A stretch of 64,000 nucleotides of DNA from Kitasatospora phosalacinea (GTDB lineage: Bacteria; Actinomycetota; Actinomycetes; Streptomycetales; Streptomycetaceae). The notes under the pieces were generated by a model. That model was not told the origin of the DNA and searched no databases. It worked only from the letters and a program-made list of their open reading frames with translations. Below are positions 43,644 to 52,520 of the stretch, piece after piece; position 1 is the first letter of the stretch; each line of letters opens with the position of its first letter. The stretch lies in the NCBI RefSeq assembly GCF_000716545.1, contig NZ_JNWZ01000039.1, forward strand, positions 1-64,000, in the 5' to 3' direction. A program made the position numbers and the translations under genes.

Positions 43644-44558
43644 ATGTCCGCCCAGACCCGACAGTGGCGGCCCGGCTACCCGCTCGACCTGGGACGCACC
43701 CTCTTCCCGCTCCAGCACGGCGCCGGCGACCCCGCCTTCCAGCGCACCCCCGACGGCGCCGTCTGGCGCGCCTCCCGCACCCCCGACGGGCCCGGCACCC
43801 TGCGGATCCTCCAGCGCGCCGACGGGATCGACGCCACCGCCTGGGGGCCCGGCGCCGGCTGGCTGCTGGAACAGCTCCCGGCGATGCTCGGCGCGCACGA
43901 CGACCCGGCCGGGCTCGTGCTGCCCCCCGGGCCGCTCCGCGAGGCCCAACGCTCCTGCCCGGGGCTCCGGTTGACCCGCACCGGCCTGGTGATGGAATCC
44001 CTGGTCCCGGTGATCCTGGAGCAGAAGGTCACCACCACGGAGGCCTACCGGGCCTGGCGCGCCCTGCTCCGCGACCACGGCACCCCGGCCCCCGGCCCGG
44101 CCGCCGACCTCGGCATGCGGGTCGTCCCCACCGCCCGCGAATGGACCCTCGTCCCCAGCTGGGCCTGGCACCGGGCCGGCGTCGACCCCAAGCGCTCCGC
44201 CACCGTCGTGCGCGCGGCCCGCCTCGCCGCCCGCCTCGAGCAGGCCGCCGCGATGGCCCCGGCGGACGCCTTCGCCCGCCTCACCGCCGTCCCCGGCATC
44301 GGCCCCTGGACGGCCGCGGAGACCCTCCAGCGCAGCAACGGCGACGCCGACGCCGTCTCCGTCGGGGACTTCCACCTCCCCAACACCGTCGGCTGGGCGC
44401 TGGCCGGCCGGCCCCGCAGCGACGACGCCCAGATGCTCGCCCTGCTGGAGCCCTACCGCCCCCACCGCCACCGCCTCTGCCGCATCCTCCCCCTCACCGG
44501 GGCCCGTCCTCCGAAGTACGGCCCCCGCCTCACCCCCAACGACCACCGGAACCGGTGA
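43644..44558 (+). CDS. DNA-3-methyladenine glycosylase (HhH-GPD superfamily)
   Basis: A 304-residue base-excision repair glycosylase. The HhH-GPD core is RLTAVPGIGPWTAAETLQRSNGDADAVSVGDFHLPN, whose helix-hairpin-helix VPGIGPWTAA and catalytic Asp (VSVGD) are clear, and the N-terminal half shows VILEQKVTTTEAYRAWRALLRDHG, the family-typical helix. It removes alkylated adenine or related bases from DNA. The ATG at 43644 follows GAGGATG. It diverges from the TIGR03089-type gene and converges with fbiB. Confidence 0.9.
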   Translation: MSAQTRQWRPGYPLDLGRTLFPLQHGAGDPAFQRTPDGAVWRASRTPDGPGTLRILQRADGIDATAWGPGAGWLLEQLPAMLGAHDDPAGLVLPPGPLREAQRSCPGLRLTRTGLVMESLVPVILEQKVTTTEAYRAWRALLRDHGTPAPGPAADLGMRVVPTAREWTLVPSWAWHRAGVDPKRSATVVRAARLAARLEQAAAMAPADAFARLTAVPGIGPWTAAETLQRSNGDADAVSVGDFHLPNTVGWALAGRPRSDDAQMLALLEPYRPHRHRLCRILPLTGARPPKYGPRLTPNDHRNR

Positions 44559-44618
44559 GACGCCGGGAGGGCACCGCGGCGGCCGCGCCCCCGCCGTTCC
44601 CCGGGCCCCTGGGTGCCC

Positions 44619-45950
44619 CTACCGCACCGTCAGGAAGGACTCCGCGTCCCGCGCCTGGCGTTCCCCCGGCCCCTGCGCCGCCCGGCCCACGGCGACCGCG
44701 CCCATCGGGTCCCAGCCCGCCGGGAGGTCCAGCGACTCGCGGACGGTGTCGCGGCAGAACATCGTCGAGGACACCCACGCCGAGCCGTAGCCCTCGCCGG
44801 CGAGCGCGACCAGCAGGTTCTGCACGGCGGCGCCGATCGCCACCACGAACATCTCCCGCTCGGCGGCGGCCCGCCGCTCGTCGGGGTAGTCGTGGGAGCC
44901 GTCCATGGCCAGGCACGGAACGATCAAGTACGGTGCGCCGCGCAGCACTTCGCCCCGGGCGGTGCGCCGGGCGATCCGCTCCTCGGTCCAGCCGTCGAGC
45001 TCCCGCAGGTCCCGCTGCCAGGCGGCGAGCATCGCGTCCAGCAGCCCGGTCCTGGCCTCCGGGGTCTCCAGCAGGACGAACCGCCAGGGGGTGGTGTGGT
45101 GCGGGGCGGGGGCGGTGACCGCGGCGGCGACGGCCCGCCGCACCGCGCCGCCGTCGACGGGTTCGTCGGTGAAGGCGCGCACCGTGCGCCGCAGGGTGAC
45201 CGCCTCGCGGACGGCCTCGGAGGTGCCGAGGCGGAACATGTCCTGCCCGGCGGGGCGGACCAGCCCGCGGGCGCCCTCCCCGTCGTCCGCGGTGACCAGC
45301 CCGTCCAGGCCGCGGACGACCGCCACCGGGGTGCCGGTGGCCTTGCCCTTGACCAGGTCGGCGGCGGCGGCGAGCTCGTCGGCGGTGGCGGTGACGGTCA
45401 GCCGCAGCTCGTTGCCGTGGCTGTCGAAACGCCCGCGGTGGTCCTCCAGGACGGGCAGCCCGGCGGCGCCGATCGCCACGTCGGTGAGGCCGTTGCGCCA
45501 GGGCCGGCCGAAGGTGTCGGTGATCAGCACGGCCAGCCGCCGGCCCGTCAGCTCCTGCAGCCGGGAGCGCAGTCGCCGGGCCGAGGCGTCGGGGTCGACC
45601 GGCAGCAGCAGGACCGTGCCGGGCGCCGTGTTGGACGCGTCGACGCCGGCCGCGGCCATCACCAGGCCGTTGCGGTTCTCGACGATCCGGGTCCGGCCGC
45701 GCCGGGCCACCACCCGGACGGTCTCGGCGTCGATCGCGGCTTCCCGGTCGTCGGCGCGCACCAGCCGACCCTCGGCCTTGGAGACCACCTTGGAGGTGAC
45801 CACCACGACGTCGCCGTCCGCGAACTCGCCCGCCTTGGCGATCAGTTCGGCCAGGTCGTCGCCGGCCGCGACCTCCGGCAGCCCGCGGACCGGCAGCACC
45901 GACAGTGCCGACGCCCCGGCGCTCACGCCCGAGTCCGCGCCCCCGCTCAC
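44619..45950 (-). CDS. fbiB: Coenzyme F420-0:L-glutamate ligase / dehydro-F420 reductase
   Basis: A 443-residue two-domain enzyme. The N-terminal half (about 1-245) is the CofE gamma-glutamyl ligase, with [61 protein letters not shown]; it adds glutamates to F420. The C-terminal half is a nitroreductase-like FMN domain ([41 protein letters not shown]), which finishes the deazaflavin in actinobacteria. The GTG start at 45950 overlaps the fbiA stop, so they form an operon. F420 supports many Streptomyces redox enzymes. Confidence 0.93.
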   Translation of the reverse strand: MSGGADSGVSAGASALSVLPVRGLPEVAAGDDLAELIAKAGEFADGDVVVVTSKVVSKAEGRLVRADDREAAIDAETVRVVARRGRTRIVENRNGLVMAAAGVDASNTAPGTVLLLPVDPDASARRLRSRLQELTGRRLAVLITDTFGRPWRNGLTDVAIGAAGLPVLEDHRGRFDSHGNELRLTVTATADELAAAADLVKGKATGTPVAVVRGLDGLVTADDGEGARGLVRPAGQDMFRLGTSEAVREAVTLRRTVRAFTDEPVDGGAVRRAVAAAVTAPAPHHTTPWRFVLLETPEARTGLLDAMLAAWQRDLRELDGWTEERIARRTARGEVLRGAPYLIVPCLAMDGSHDYPDERRAAAEREMFVVAIGAAVQNLLVALAGEGYGSAWVSSTMFCRDTVRESLDLPAGWDPMGAVAVGRAAQGPGERQARDAESFLTVR

Positions 45951-46918
45951 TTCGCGACCTCCGCGGCCAGCGCCAGCGCGGCGCGCGCCATCTCGGCGGT
46001 GGCCTCGACGGAGCCCATCAGCAGCGGGACGGCCCGGCAGGCGATCCCGGCGGCGGCCACCTCGTCGACCGAGGCGGCGTCCGAGGTGTCCACCAGCCAG
46101 CCGTCCAGCAGCCCGCCGTCCCGGCGCGCGCCGTAGTGCCGGGCGACGGCCGCCGCGCTGGTCTCCACCCCGACGGCGGCCAGCACCTTGTCGGCCATGC
46201 CGCGCACCGGCGCACCGCCGACGATGGGGGAGAGGCCGACCACGGGGGCGCCCGCGGCGGCGACCGCCTCCCGGATGCCGGGCACGGCGAGGATGGTGCC
46301 GATCGAGACCACCGGGTTGGACGGCGGCAGCAGGACGAGGTCGGCCTCGGCGATCGCCTCCAGCACGCCGGGCGCGGGCTTCGCGCTCTCGGCGCCGACC
46401 GGCACGATCGCCTCGGCCGGGACGGCGGCGTGCAGCCGCACCCAGTACTCCTGGAAGTGCACCACCCGGGGCCCGTCCGCGTCGGTGATCCGGACGTGGG
46501 TCTCGACCCGGTCGTCGCTCATCGGCAGCAGCCGCACGCCGGGCTGCCAGCGGTCGCACAGCGCCTCGGTGACGGCGGACAGCGGGTACCCGGCGGCCAG
46601 CATCCGGGTGCGCACGATGTGGGTGGCGAAGTCCCGGTCGCCGAGCCCGAACCACTCGGGCCCGACCCCGTACGCCTTCATCTCCTCCTTGATCGACCAG
46701 GTCTCGTCGGTGCGGCCCCAGCCCTGTTCCTCGTGGATGCCGCCGCCGAGGGTGTACATCACGGTGTCCAGGTCGGGGCAGACCTTCAGGCCGTAGAGGT
46801 GGATGTCGTCCCCGGTGTTCCCGATCACGGTGATCCGGTCCTCGGGGGTGAGGGCCGCCCGCAGCCCGCGCAGGAACCTGGCTCCGCCGATCCCGCCCGC
46901 CAACGCAGTGATTCGCAT
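45947..46918 (-). CDS. fbiA: F420 biosynthesis transferase (2-phospho-L-lactate/PEP transferase)
   Basis: A 323-residue CofD/FbiA enzyme that transfers the phosphoenolpyruvate or phospholactate moiety to the deazaflavin Fo, producing dehydro-F420-0 or F420-0. The start [21 protein letters not shown] (nucleotide loop), [27 protein letters not shown] and [18 protein letters not shown] are diagnostic. It lies just upstream of fbiB with a four-base stop-start overlap. A CAGGAT box lies 6 nt before the ATG. In mycobacteria fbiA-fbiB also sit next to whiB2 (from memory). Confidence 0.94.
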   Translation of the reverse strand: MRITALAGGIGGARFLRGLRAALTPEDRITVIGNTGDDIHLYGLKVCPDLDTVMYTLGGGIHEEQGWGRTDETWSIKEEMKAYGVGPEWFGLGDRDFATHIVRTRMLAAGYPLSAVTEALCDRWQPGVRLLPMSDDRVETHVRITDADGPRVVHFQEYWVRLHAAVPAEAIVPVGAESAKPAPGVLEAIAEADLVLLPPSNPVVSIGTILAVPGIREAVAAAGAPVVGLSPIVGGAPVRGMADKVLAAVGVETSAAAVARHYGARRDGGLLDGWLVDTSDAASVDEVAAAGIACRAVPLLMGSVEATAEMARAALALAAEVAK

Positions 46919-46938
46919 GGTTTCATCCTGCCAGCGCG

Positions 46939-47571
46939 TCAGTGCACCCGGTGACGCCCCGGGTCGGCGGCGGCGCCCTCCGCGGCCTCCTGCGCGGTGC
47001 CGGCCGGGTACTGGTTCATCTCGACCAGGCCGGGCGTGTAGAGGTGGACGGAGACCGCGGGCTCCAGCGAGGCGTTGACCATCTCGTGCAGGTGGCCCGT
47101 GGAGAACACCCGCAGCCGGCCGGGGACCAGCGCGCGCGAACCCTCGCCGCCGGCCGTCAGCGAGCGTTCGGTGAGCTCACCCTCCAGGACGGTCATCACG
47201 CCGGAGGAGCGGCCGTGGTCGTGGAAGCCGCTGGACTGGCCGGGCAGCCAGCTCAGCAGCCAGACCTCGTAGCCGGGGCCGGTCTCCAGCCGGGCGTACC
47301 AGCGGGTCAGCGCGTCGTAGCGGACCAGCGGCTCCCAGCGGGCCCGGTCGGCGGCGATCTCGCGGACCAGCCGGGCGTAGCCGCCGAGCGTGGTGGGGTG
47401 CGCGGGCAGGTCGGTGCGGGCCAGGTGCGGGAAGGCCATCGGGTCGCCCGCGATGGACACGTCGCTCAGGCCGTCGGTCCAGCGGGGCGCGGGGAGCGGG
47501 GCGAGCACGGAGGGGGGTGCGGAAAAGCGCTTGCGGTCGCGGTTGCGCTTGCGGAGGCGGGGCATTCGCAC
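46939..47571 (-). CDS. Cysteine dioxygenase family protein
   Basis: A 210-residue cupin protein of the cysteine dioxygenase type I family, which oxidises cysteine to cysteine sulfinate with O2 and Fe(II). Iron ligands can be placed in FHDHGRSSGVMTVLEGEL (HxH) and GHLHEMVNASLEPAVSVHLYTP (His). The N-terminal 35 residues are basic and not conserved. GTG at 47571 has GAGGA 7 nt upstream; the in-frame ATG at 47565 is an alternative. It carries a Cys-rich upstream ORF (47690-47791) and a consensus leaderless promoter, suggesting cysteine-sensing control. Confidence 0.9.
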   Translation of the reverse strand: MRMPRLRKRNRDRKRFSAPPSVLAPLPAPRWTDGLSDVSIAGDPMAFPHLARTDLPAHPTTLGGYARLVREIAADRARWEPLVRYDALTRWYARLETGPGYEVWLLSWLPGQSSGFHDHGRSSGVMTVLEGELTERSLTAGGEGSRALVPGRLRVFSTGHLHEMVNASLEPAVSVHLYTPGLVEMNQYPAGTAQEAAEGAAADPGRHRVH

Positions 47572-47588
47572 GGTGACGTCCTCGGGTT

Positions 47589-47610
47589 CGGCTGCGGATG
47601 GGATCAGCCG
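47589..47610 (-). promoter_or_regulatory. Stem-loop between the Cys-rich uORF and the cysteine dioxygenase gene
   Basis: Read on the minus strand, CGGCTG pairs with CAGCCG across a 10-nt loop, a short stem about 10 nt before the dioxygenase ribosome site. It could help couple uORF translation to dioxygenase translation. Confidence 0.35.
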
Positions 47611-47689
47611 GGGCCGCGAGAACGTTCAGTGGAGGACTGTCGCGCGGTCGGCCTCTGTTCCGGGGCGGCGCGCGGTGGGACGCGAGCGC

Positions 47690-47791
47690 CTAGATACAGC
47701 GGAGACAGCGGCGACAACACGAGGAGTTCGCGGCAGCGCCGAGGAGCGCCTGACGGCGCCGGTCGGCGGAGGTGGCCGGGAACTCTGACAT
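47690..47791 (-). CDS. Cys-rich upstream ORF (putative cysteine-responsive leader)
   Basis: A 33-codon ORF on the minus strand: ATG at 47791, TAG at 47690. The peptide reads MSEFPATSADRRRQALLG, then AAANSS, ending in CCRRCLRCI. All four Cys codons are TGT, although TGC is strongly preferred in this genome, and they fall in the last eight residues. It starts 220 nt upstream of the cysteine dioxygenase start, on the same strand, with no other gene between. The -10 box is 7 nt before its ATG, so it is predicted leaderless, as described for Cys-rich uORFs acting as attenuators in mycobacteria (general precedent from memory). Function is inferred. Confidence 0.68.
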   Translation of the reverse strand: MSEFPATSADRRRQALLGAAANSSCCRRCLRCI

Positions 47792-47798
47792 GCGGGCA

Positions 47799-47828
47799 AG
47801 CAGACCGCAACGGACCCTCCAGTGTCAA
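47799..47828 (-). promoter_or_regulatory. Leaderless promoter of the Cys-rich uORF and cysteine dioxygenase
   Basis: On the minus strand, a perfect TTGACA (complement of 47823-47828), an 18-bp spacer and TCTGCT (complement of 47799-47804) precede the uORF ATG by 7 nt. This is one of the best -35 boxes in the window, and it places the transcription start at the uORF start codon. Confidence 0.6.
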
Positions 47829-48084
47829 GGCGAGCTGACGGACATTCGGGTCACATCGGCTTTGAACCACCGGATGGGGTGATAAGCGCCCATTAAGGTT
47901 TCGAAGCTAAAAACCGCGGGAAGGGACGCCCTGAGATCGCCCCGGACCTTCCGGTCGGGAGCGGCAGTACGGCCTGATGGCTGGTCAGGGGCCAGGCTCG
48001 ATGTCCGGGTTGTCCGGATATGTACACTATTCGTAGTGGCTTGGTTCCGGGGAGTGAATCCTTGGCCCAATACCAGAGCCCGGC

Positions 48085-48114
48085 TTGACTAGGCCAGAGT
48101 GACGCAACTGTAAT
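48085..48114 (+). promoter_or_regulatory. whiB: Promoter proximal to whiB
   Basis: TTGACT (48085-48090), an 18-bp spacer and TGTAAT (48109-48114). Transcription near 48121 gives a leader of about 70 nt. The ribosome site GAGGAGGC lies at about 48177-48184, 7 nt before the ATG. Confidence 0.5.
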
Positions 48115-48191
48115 TTCTCTCGTGTCGTTCCGCCGCACCGGCAACGGCAACACCACGGGGACGCCAAGAGGGGCAGAGGAGGCGCGCCAGT

Positions 48192-48464
48192 ATGAGCGAG
48201 CTCTTTGAGCTGTTGATCGGTGAGGGCATCGAGGAAGACGAAGAGGAACTCGGCTGGCAGGAGCGCGCGTTGTGCGCCCAGACCGACCCCGAGTCCTTCT
48301 TCCCCGAGAAGGGCGGCTCCACCCGGGAGGCCAAGAAGGTCTGCCTGGCGTGCGAGGTCCGGGCCGAGTGCCTGGAGTACGCCCTCGCCAACGACGAGCG
48401 GTTCGGCATCTGGGGCGGCCTGTCCGAGCGCGAACGCCGCCGCCTCAAGAAGAGCGCGGTCTGA
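48192..48464 (+). CDS. whiB: WhiB family iron-sulfur transcription factor (sporulation regulator)
   Basis: A 90-residue WhiB-like factor that needs a 4Fe-4S cluster. The four ligands are Cys28, Cys51, Cys54 and Cys60; the beta-turn GIWGG at 72-76 follows, then the basic DNA-binding tail ERRRLKK. It matches, from memory, the developmental WhiB of streptomycetes, which acts with WhiA to drive septation in aerial hyphae. A well-formed intrinsic terminator follows. The flanking order (cysteine dioxygenase, fbiA-fbiB on one side; glycosyltransferase, DUF5719 on the other) is, from memory, the conserved whiB context. Confidence 0.93.
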   Translation: MSELFELLIGEGIEEDEEELGWQERALCAQTDPESFFPEKGGSTREAKKVCLACEVRAECLEYALANDERFGIWGGLSERERRRLKKSAV

Positions 48465-48493
48465 ACCCCTCCGCCGCACCCGGACCCGTGCCG

Positions 48494-48523
48494 GCGCCCC
48501 ACCACGAGCAGGTGGGGCGCTTT
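48494..48523 (+). terminator. Intrinsic terminator of whiB
   Basis: GCGCCCCACC (48494-48503), loop ACGAGCA, GGTGGGGCGC (48511-48520), a perfect 10-bp stem followed by TTT. It is a textbook rho-independent terminator, rare for its U-run in this GC-rich window. Confidence 0.8.
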
Positions 48524-48686
48524 CGCATTCCCGGGCCCGGCGGGGGCCCGCGCCCGCCGGGCACCGGCCGGACGCGATACCCGCTGCACCGTCTCTTCAC
48601 ACCCGCCGGGGACGATCGGGCCACCCGGAGCCGTTAGTGTGGTGCGTCATCTGCCGTCAAACCCGAACCGGTGGTCCGCGCACCCG

Positions 48687-51600
48687 ATGACTGTCTACAG
48701 CCACCAGAGCGGCTTCTCCGCTGCCAGGCCGCCCGCCTACCCGCGCCACTTGGTCACCGCGGTGATCGTCTCGCACGACGGCGCCCGCTGGCTGCCGCAG
48801 GCGCTTGCCGGACTGCTCGGCCAGGACCGGCAGGTCCAGCGGGTCCTCGCGGTGGACACCGGCTCCACCGACAACTCCCCGCAACTGCTCGCCGACACCC
48901 TCGGTGACTGGCTCCCCGACAGCGGCCCGCTGGTCCTCGGCCGCCGGGTCGGCTTCGGCCGCGCCGTCGGCGAAGCCGTCCTCAATAGCCCCCCGCTGCG
49001 CCCCGAGGACCTCTCCTACAGCCTCGACCCGTCCGGCTACGACCCGGTCACCGGCGGCTGGGACGACTTCGGCGACCCGCTCGCCGGCGAGGACGAACTC
49101 GGCCGCGGCGGACCGCGCGAGACCCAGCCGGTCGAGTGGCTCTGGCTGCTGCACGACGACTGCGAACCGCAGACCGACGCCCTGCGCCGACTGCTCCAGG
49201 TCGCCGACTCCACCCCGACCGCCGCCGTCGTCGGCCCCAAGCTCCGCTCCTGGTACGACCGCAGGCAGCTCCTCGAGGTCGGCGTGACGATCGCCCGCTC
49301 CGGTCGCCGCTGGACCGGCCTCGACCGCCGCGAGCAGGACCAGGGCCAGCACGACCAGGTCCGCCCGGTGCTCGCCGTCTCCACCGCCGGCATGCTGGTG
49401 CGCCGCGACGTGTTCGAGGAACTCGGCGGGTTCGACCGGGCGTTGCCGCTGATGCGGGACGACACCGACTTCTGCTGGCGGGTCAACGCGGCCGGCCACC
49501 GCGTCGTGGTCGCCCCGGACGCCGTGCTCCGGCACGCCGAGGCCGCCAGCCGCGAACGCCGCGCCATCGACTGCGCCAACGCCCACCCGCACCGGGTCGA
49601 CAAGGCCGGCGCCGTCTACACCCTGCTCGCCAACTCCAAGGGCCTGCTCTTCCCGTACGTCCTGCTCCGGCTGATCCTCGGCACGGTCCTGCGGGTCATC
49701 GTCAACCTGGTCGGCAAGGACCCCCGGCAGGCCTACGACGAGATCGCCGGCCTCGGCCACGAACTGCTGCGCCTGCCACGGCTGATGGCCTCCCGGGCGC
49801 GCCGCCGCAGGACCCGCTCGGTCGACTCGCTGGACGACCGCACGCTCTTCCCGGCCCCCGGCGCCACCGTCCGGCTCGCCGTCGAGAACGTCGTCTCCTC
49901 GCTCGGCATCGGCGGCACCGACGACGCCGGCGCCGGCCGGCACGGCTCCGTCGAGTCCGGCCCCGGCGACGACGACGCCGACGACCTGGTGGTCGAACAG
50001 TTCGCCCTGCTCAAGAAGCTGGTGCGGCGCCCGGCCCCGGTGCTGTTCGCCGCACTGCTGCTGTTCGCGCTGGCCGCCTGCCGCGGCCTGATCGGCTCCG
50101 GCTACCTCCAGGGCGGCGCCCTGCTGCCCGCCGCCGACGGCGCGGCCGGCCTGTGGAACATGTACGCCGCGCCCTGGCACGCCATCGGCACCGGCTCCAC
50201 CGCCGCCTCCCCGCCCTACCTCGCGGTGCTCGCCGTCCTGTCCTGGGCGCTGTTCGACCACGCCGACCTCGCGCTCACCCTGATCGTGGTGCTCTCGGTG
50301 CCGCTCGCCGCGGTCAGCGCCTACCTGGTCTCCCGGCCGCTGATCGCCTCCAAGGCCGTCCGCGCCTGGGCCAGTGCCACCTACGCGCTGCTGCCCGCCG
50401 CCACCGGCGCGCTCGCCCAGGGCCGGATCGGCACCGCCGTGCTCGCCGTGCTGCTGCCCCCGCTGGCCCGCGCCGCCGCGATCACCGCCGGCCTCGGCAT
50501 CCGCAAGGAGACCGCCGCCAAGGGCGCCCGCCCCGGCTGGCGCTCCGCCTGGATGACCGTGCTGATGCTCACCGTCAGCACCGCCTTCGTCCCGCTCACC
50601 TGGGCCATCGCCGTCCCGCTCTGCCTGGCCGCGCTGGTCCACGCGGTGCTCCGCGGCGGCGCGTTCGGCTCCGGCGTCCAGGCCGTGCGGCTGCTCGGCC
50701 TACGCGTCGTGGTGATCCTCGGCCTGCCGGTCCTGGTGCTCGCCCCCTGGTCGCTGCAGGTGCTGGCGAACCCCTCCCGGCTGCTGCTGGAGGCCGGCGT
50801 CCCCGGCTTCAACGGCCCCGCCGCCGACCCGCTCGGCCTGGTCCTGGTCAACCCCGGCGGCGCCGGCACGCCCCCCGTCTGGCTGTCCGCCGGCGTGGTG
50901 CTCGCCGCGCTCGCCGCCCTGCTGCGCGCCGACCGCCGCCGCGCCGTGCTGGCCGCCTGGGGCGCCGCCGCCGCCGGGCTGGTCTTCTCCGTCGCGGTGG
51001 CCGGCACCGCCGTCACCCCCGCCTCCGGCGGCCCCGGGACCGCCGCCTGGGCCGGCCCCGCCACCCTGCTGGCCGGCGTCGCGCTGCTCGCCGCCGCCGC
51101 GATCGGCGCCGACGGCGCCAACACCCGCGTCTCCGGCATCGCCTTCGGCTGGCGCCAGCCGGTCGCCGCCCTGGTGCTCGCCGCCGCCGTGCTCGCCCCC
51201 GTCGGCACCGCCGTCTGGTGGGCGCTCACCGGCGCCGACGGCCCGCTGCGGCGCGGCACCGACGCCCAGGTCCCGGCGTTCATCGCCGAGTCCGGGAACA
51301 CCACCGACCGCTCCCGCACCCTGACCGTCACCGGCAACGCCGAGGGCACCTCGGTGCGGTACGCGCTGGTGCGCGGCGCCGGCCTGACCACCGGCCAGGC
51401 CGAGGGCACCGTGGACGCCGCCGCCGACGGACAGCTGGCCCAGCTCACCGCCAAGCTGCTGGCCGGCTCCGGCGGCGACCTGGCCCGCACCCTCGCCGGG
51501 TACGGCGTCAGCTACGTCCAGGTGAAGGACCCGGTGATCGCCAAGGTCCGCGACGTGCTGGACACCACGCCCGGCATCGTCCGGCTCAGCCTCGACAACG

Positions 51601-52520
51601 GCACCGGCCTGTGGCAGATCACCAGCGTCCCCGGCACCCGGGCGCAGATCACCAGCCCCGGCGCCGCCCCGGTGGCCGTCCCCGCCGGGCAGCACGACAT
51701 CTGGACCACCGTCCCGGCCGGACCGGCCGGCCGCCAGCTCCGGCTCGCCGAACAGGCCGACCCCGCCTGGCAGGCCACCCTGAACGGCAAGCCGCTGCAG
51801 GCCGTCACCGTGGACGGCTGGGCGCAGGGCTTCACCCTCCCCGCCGAGGGCGGCCGGCTCGACGTCACCCGCACCGACGGCGCCGCCCACACCGCGTGGG
51901 CCTGGGGCCGGCTCGCGCTCGGCGTGGTCGTGCTGGTCCTGGCCCTGCCCGGCCGCCGCAACACCAACGACGACGACATCCCCGAGGACGTCGTCGCCGC
52001 CCAGGCCCTGGCCGCCCAGGCCCAGGCCCAGGCGCCCGTCCCCGGCAGCCGCCGGGCCCGCCGCCTCGCCGAACGCGGCGAGGGCGAGGACCCGCAGGCC
52101 GAACCCGGCGTCTACACCCCCGGCATCCCGGCCCAGCCCGTCGGCGAACCCGCCCCCGAGCCCTACCGGCCCGAGCCCGAGACCTTCGCCGATCCGTACC
52201 AGGCCGATCCCTACCAGGCCGACCCGTACCAGCAGCAGACCTACCAGTCCGACGGCTACGGCTACGACTACACCCAGCAGCCCGTCGGCGCCCCCCAGCA
52301 GGGCGACGGCTACGACCAGTACGGCCAGCAGCAGTCCTACGGCTACGACACCCCGCCCGCCCAGGGCTGGACCGACCCGTACGCCGCCGGCTACCCGCAG
52401 CAGGACGGGCAGCAGCAGCCCTGGCTGCCCGAACAGCAGCAGCCCACCACCTACTACGACCCCAACGACCCCTACGGCGGCCACCCGCAGCAGCCCGGGA
52501 CGGGGAGCGACCAGCGATGA
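48687..52520 (+). CDS. Large membrane glycosyltransferase (GT2 domain plus many TM) with Q/Y-rich tail
   Basis: A 1277-residue protein. Residues about 1-330 are a family 2 glycosyltransferase (VTAVIVSHDGARWLPQAL; AVDTGSTDNSPQLL; LWLLHDDCEP with the metal DxD-like DDD; PLMRDDTDFCWRVNAAG). Residues about 330-1080 hold ten or more TM helices and an extracellular segment, and the last 110 residues form a repetitive DPYQ/GYD/QQ tail, low complexity and prion-like. ATG at 48687 is preferred over an in-frame GTG at 48639 that lies inside a TAGTGT -10 box. The stop overlaps the DUF5719 ATG (ATGA), so they are coupled. The polymer it makes is unknown. Confidence 0.88.
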   Translation: MTVYSHQSGFSAARPPAYPRHLVTAVIVSHDGARWLPQALAGLLGQDRQVQRVLAVDTGSTDNSPQLLADTLGDWLPDSGPLVLGRRVGFGRAVGEAVLNSPPLRPEDLSYSLDPSGYDPVTGGWDDFGDPLAGEDELGRGGPRETQPVEWLWLLHDDCEPQTDALRRLLQVADSTPTAAVVGPKLRSWYDRRQLLEVGVTIARSGRRWTGLDRREQDQGQHDQVRPVLAVSTAGMLVRRDVFEELGGFDRALPLMRDDTDFCWRVNAAGHRVVVAPDAVLRHAEAASRERRAIDCANAHPHRVDKAGAVYTLLANSKGLLFPYVLLRLILGTVLRVIVNLVGKDPRQAYDEIAGLGHELLRLPRLMASRARRRRTRSVDSLDDRTLFPAPGATVRLAVENVVSSLGIGGTDDAGAGRHGSVESGPGDDDADDLVVEQFALLKKLVRRPAPVLFAALLLFALAACRGLIGSGYLQGGALLPAADGAAGLWNMYAAPWHAIGTGSTAASPPYLAVLAVLSWALFDHADLALTLIVVLSVPLAAVSAYLVSRPLIASKAVRAWASATYALLPAATGALAQGRIGTAVLAVLLPPLARAAAITAGLGIRKETAAKGARPGWRSAWMTVLMLTVSTAFVPLTWAIAVPLCLAALVHAVLRGGAFGSGVQAVRLLGLRVVVILGLPVLVLAPWSLQVLANPSRLLLEAGVPGFNGPAADPLGLVLVNPGGAGTPPVWLSAGVVLAALAALLRADRRRAVLAAWGAAAAGLVFSVAVAGTAVTPASGGPGTAAWAGPATLLAGVALLAAAAIGADGANTRVSGIAFGWRQPVAALVLAAAVLAPVGTAVWWALTGADGPLRRGTDAQVPAFIAESGNTTDRSRTLTVTGNAEGTSVRYALVRGAGLTTGQAEGTVDAAADGQLAQLTAKLLAGSGGDLARTLAGYGVSYVQVKDPVIAKVRDVLDTTPGIVRLSLDNGTGLWQITSVPGTRAQITSPGAAPVAVPAGQHDIWTTVPAGPAGRQLRLAEQADPAWQATLNGKPLQAVTVDGWAQGFTLPAEGGRLDVTRTDGAAHTAWAWGRLALGVVVLVLALPGRRNTNDDDIPEDVVAAQALAAQAQAQAPVPGSRRARRLAERGEGEDPQAEPGVYTPGIPAQPVGEPAPEPYRPEPETFADPYQADPYQADPYQQQTYQSDGYGYDYTQQPVGAPQQGDGYDQYGQQQSYGYDTPPAQGWTDPYAAGYPQQDGQQQPWLPEQQQPTTYYDPNDPYGGHPQQPGTGSDQR

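Larger units (their letters stand above)
47792..48191. other. Divergent region upstream of whiB and the cysteine dioxygenase uORF
   Basis: Apart from the uORF promoter at the left and the whiB promoter at the right, the region has an AT-rich section (about 47850-48040) containing GGATATGTACACTATTCG-like sequence and no ORF that I believe. whiB genes in Streptomyces often have more than one promoter; a developmental one could be in the AT-rich part, but I cannot identify a clear consensus. Confidence 0.4.
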
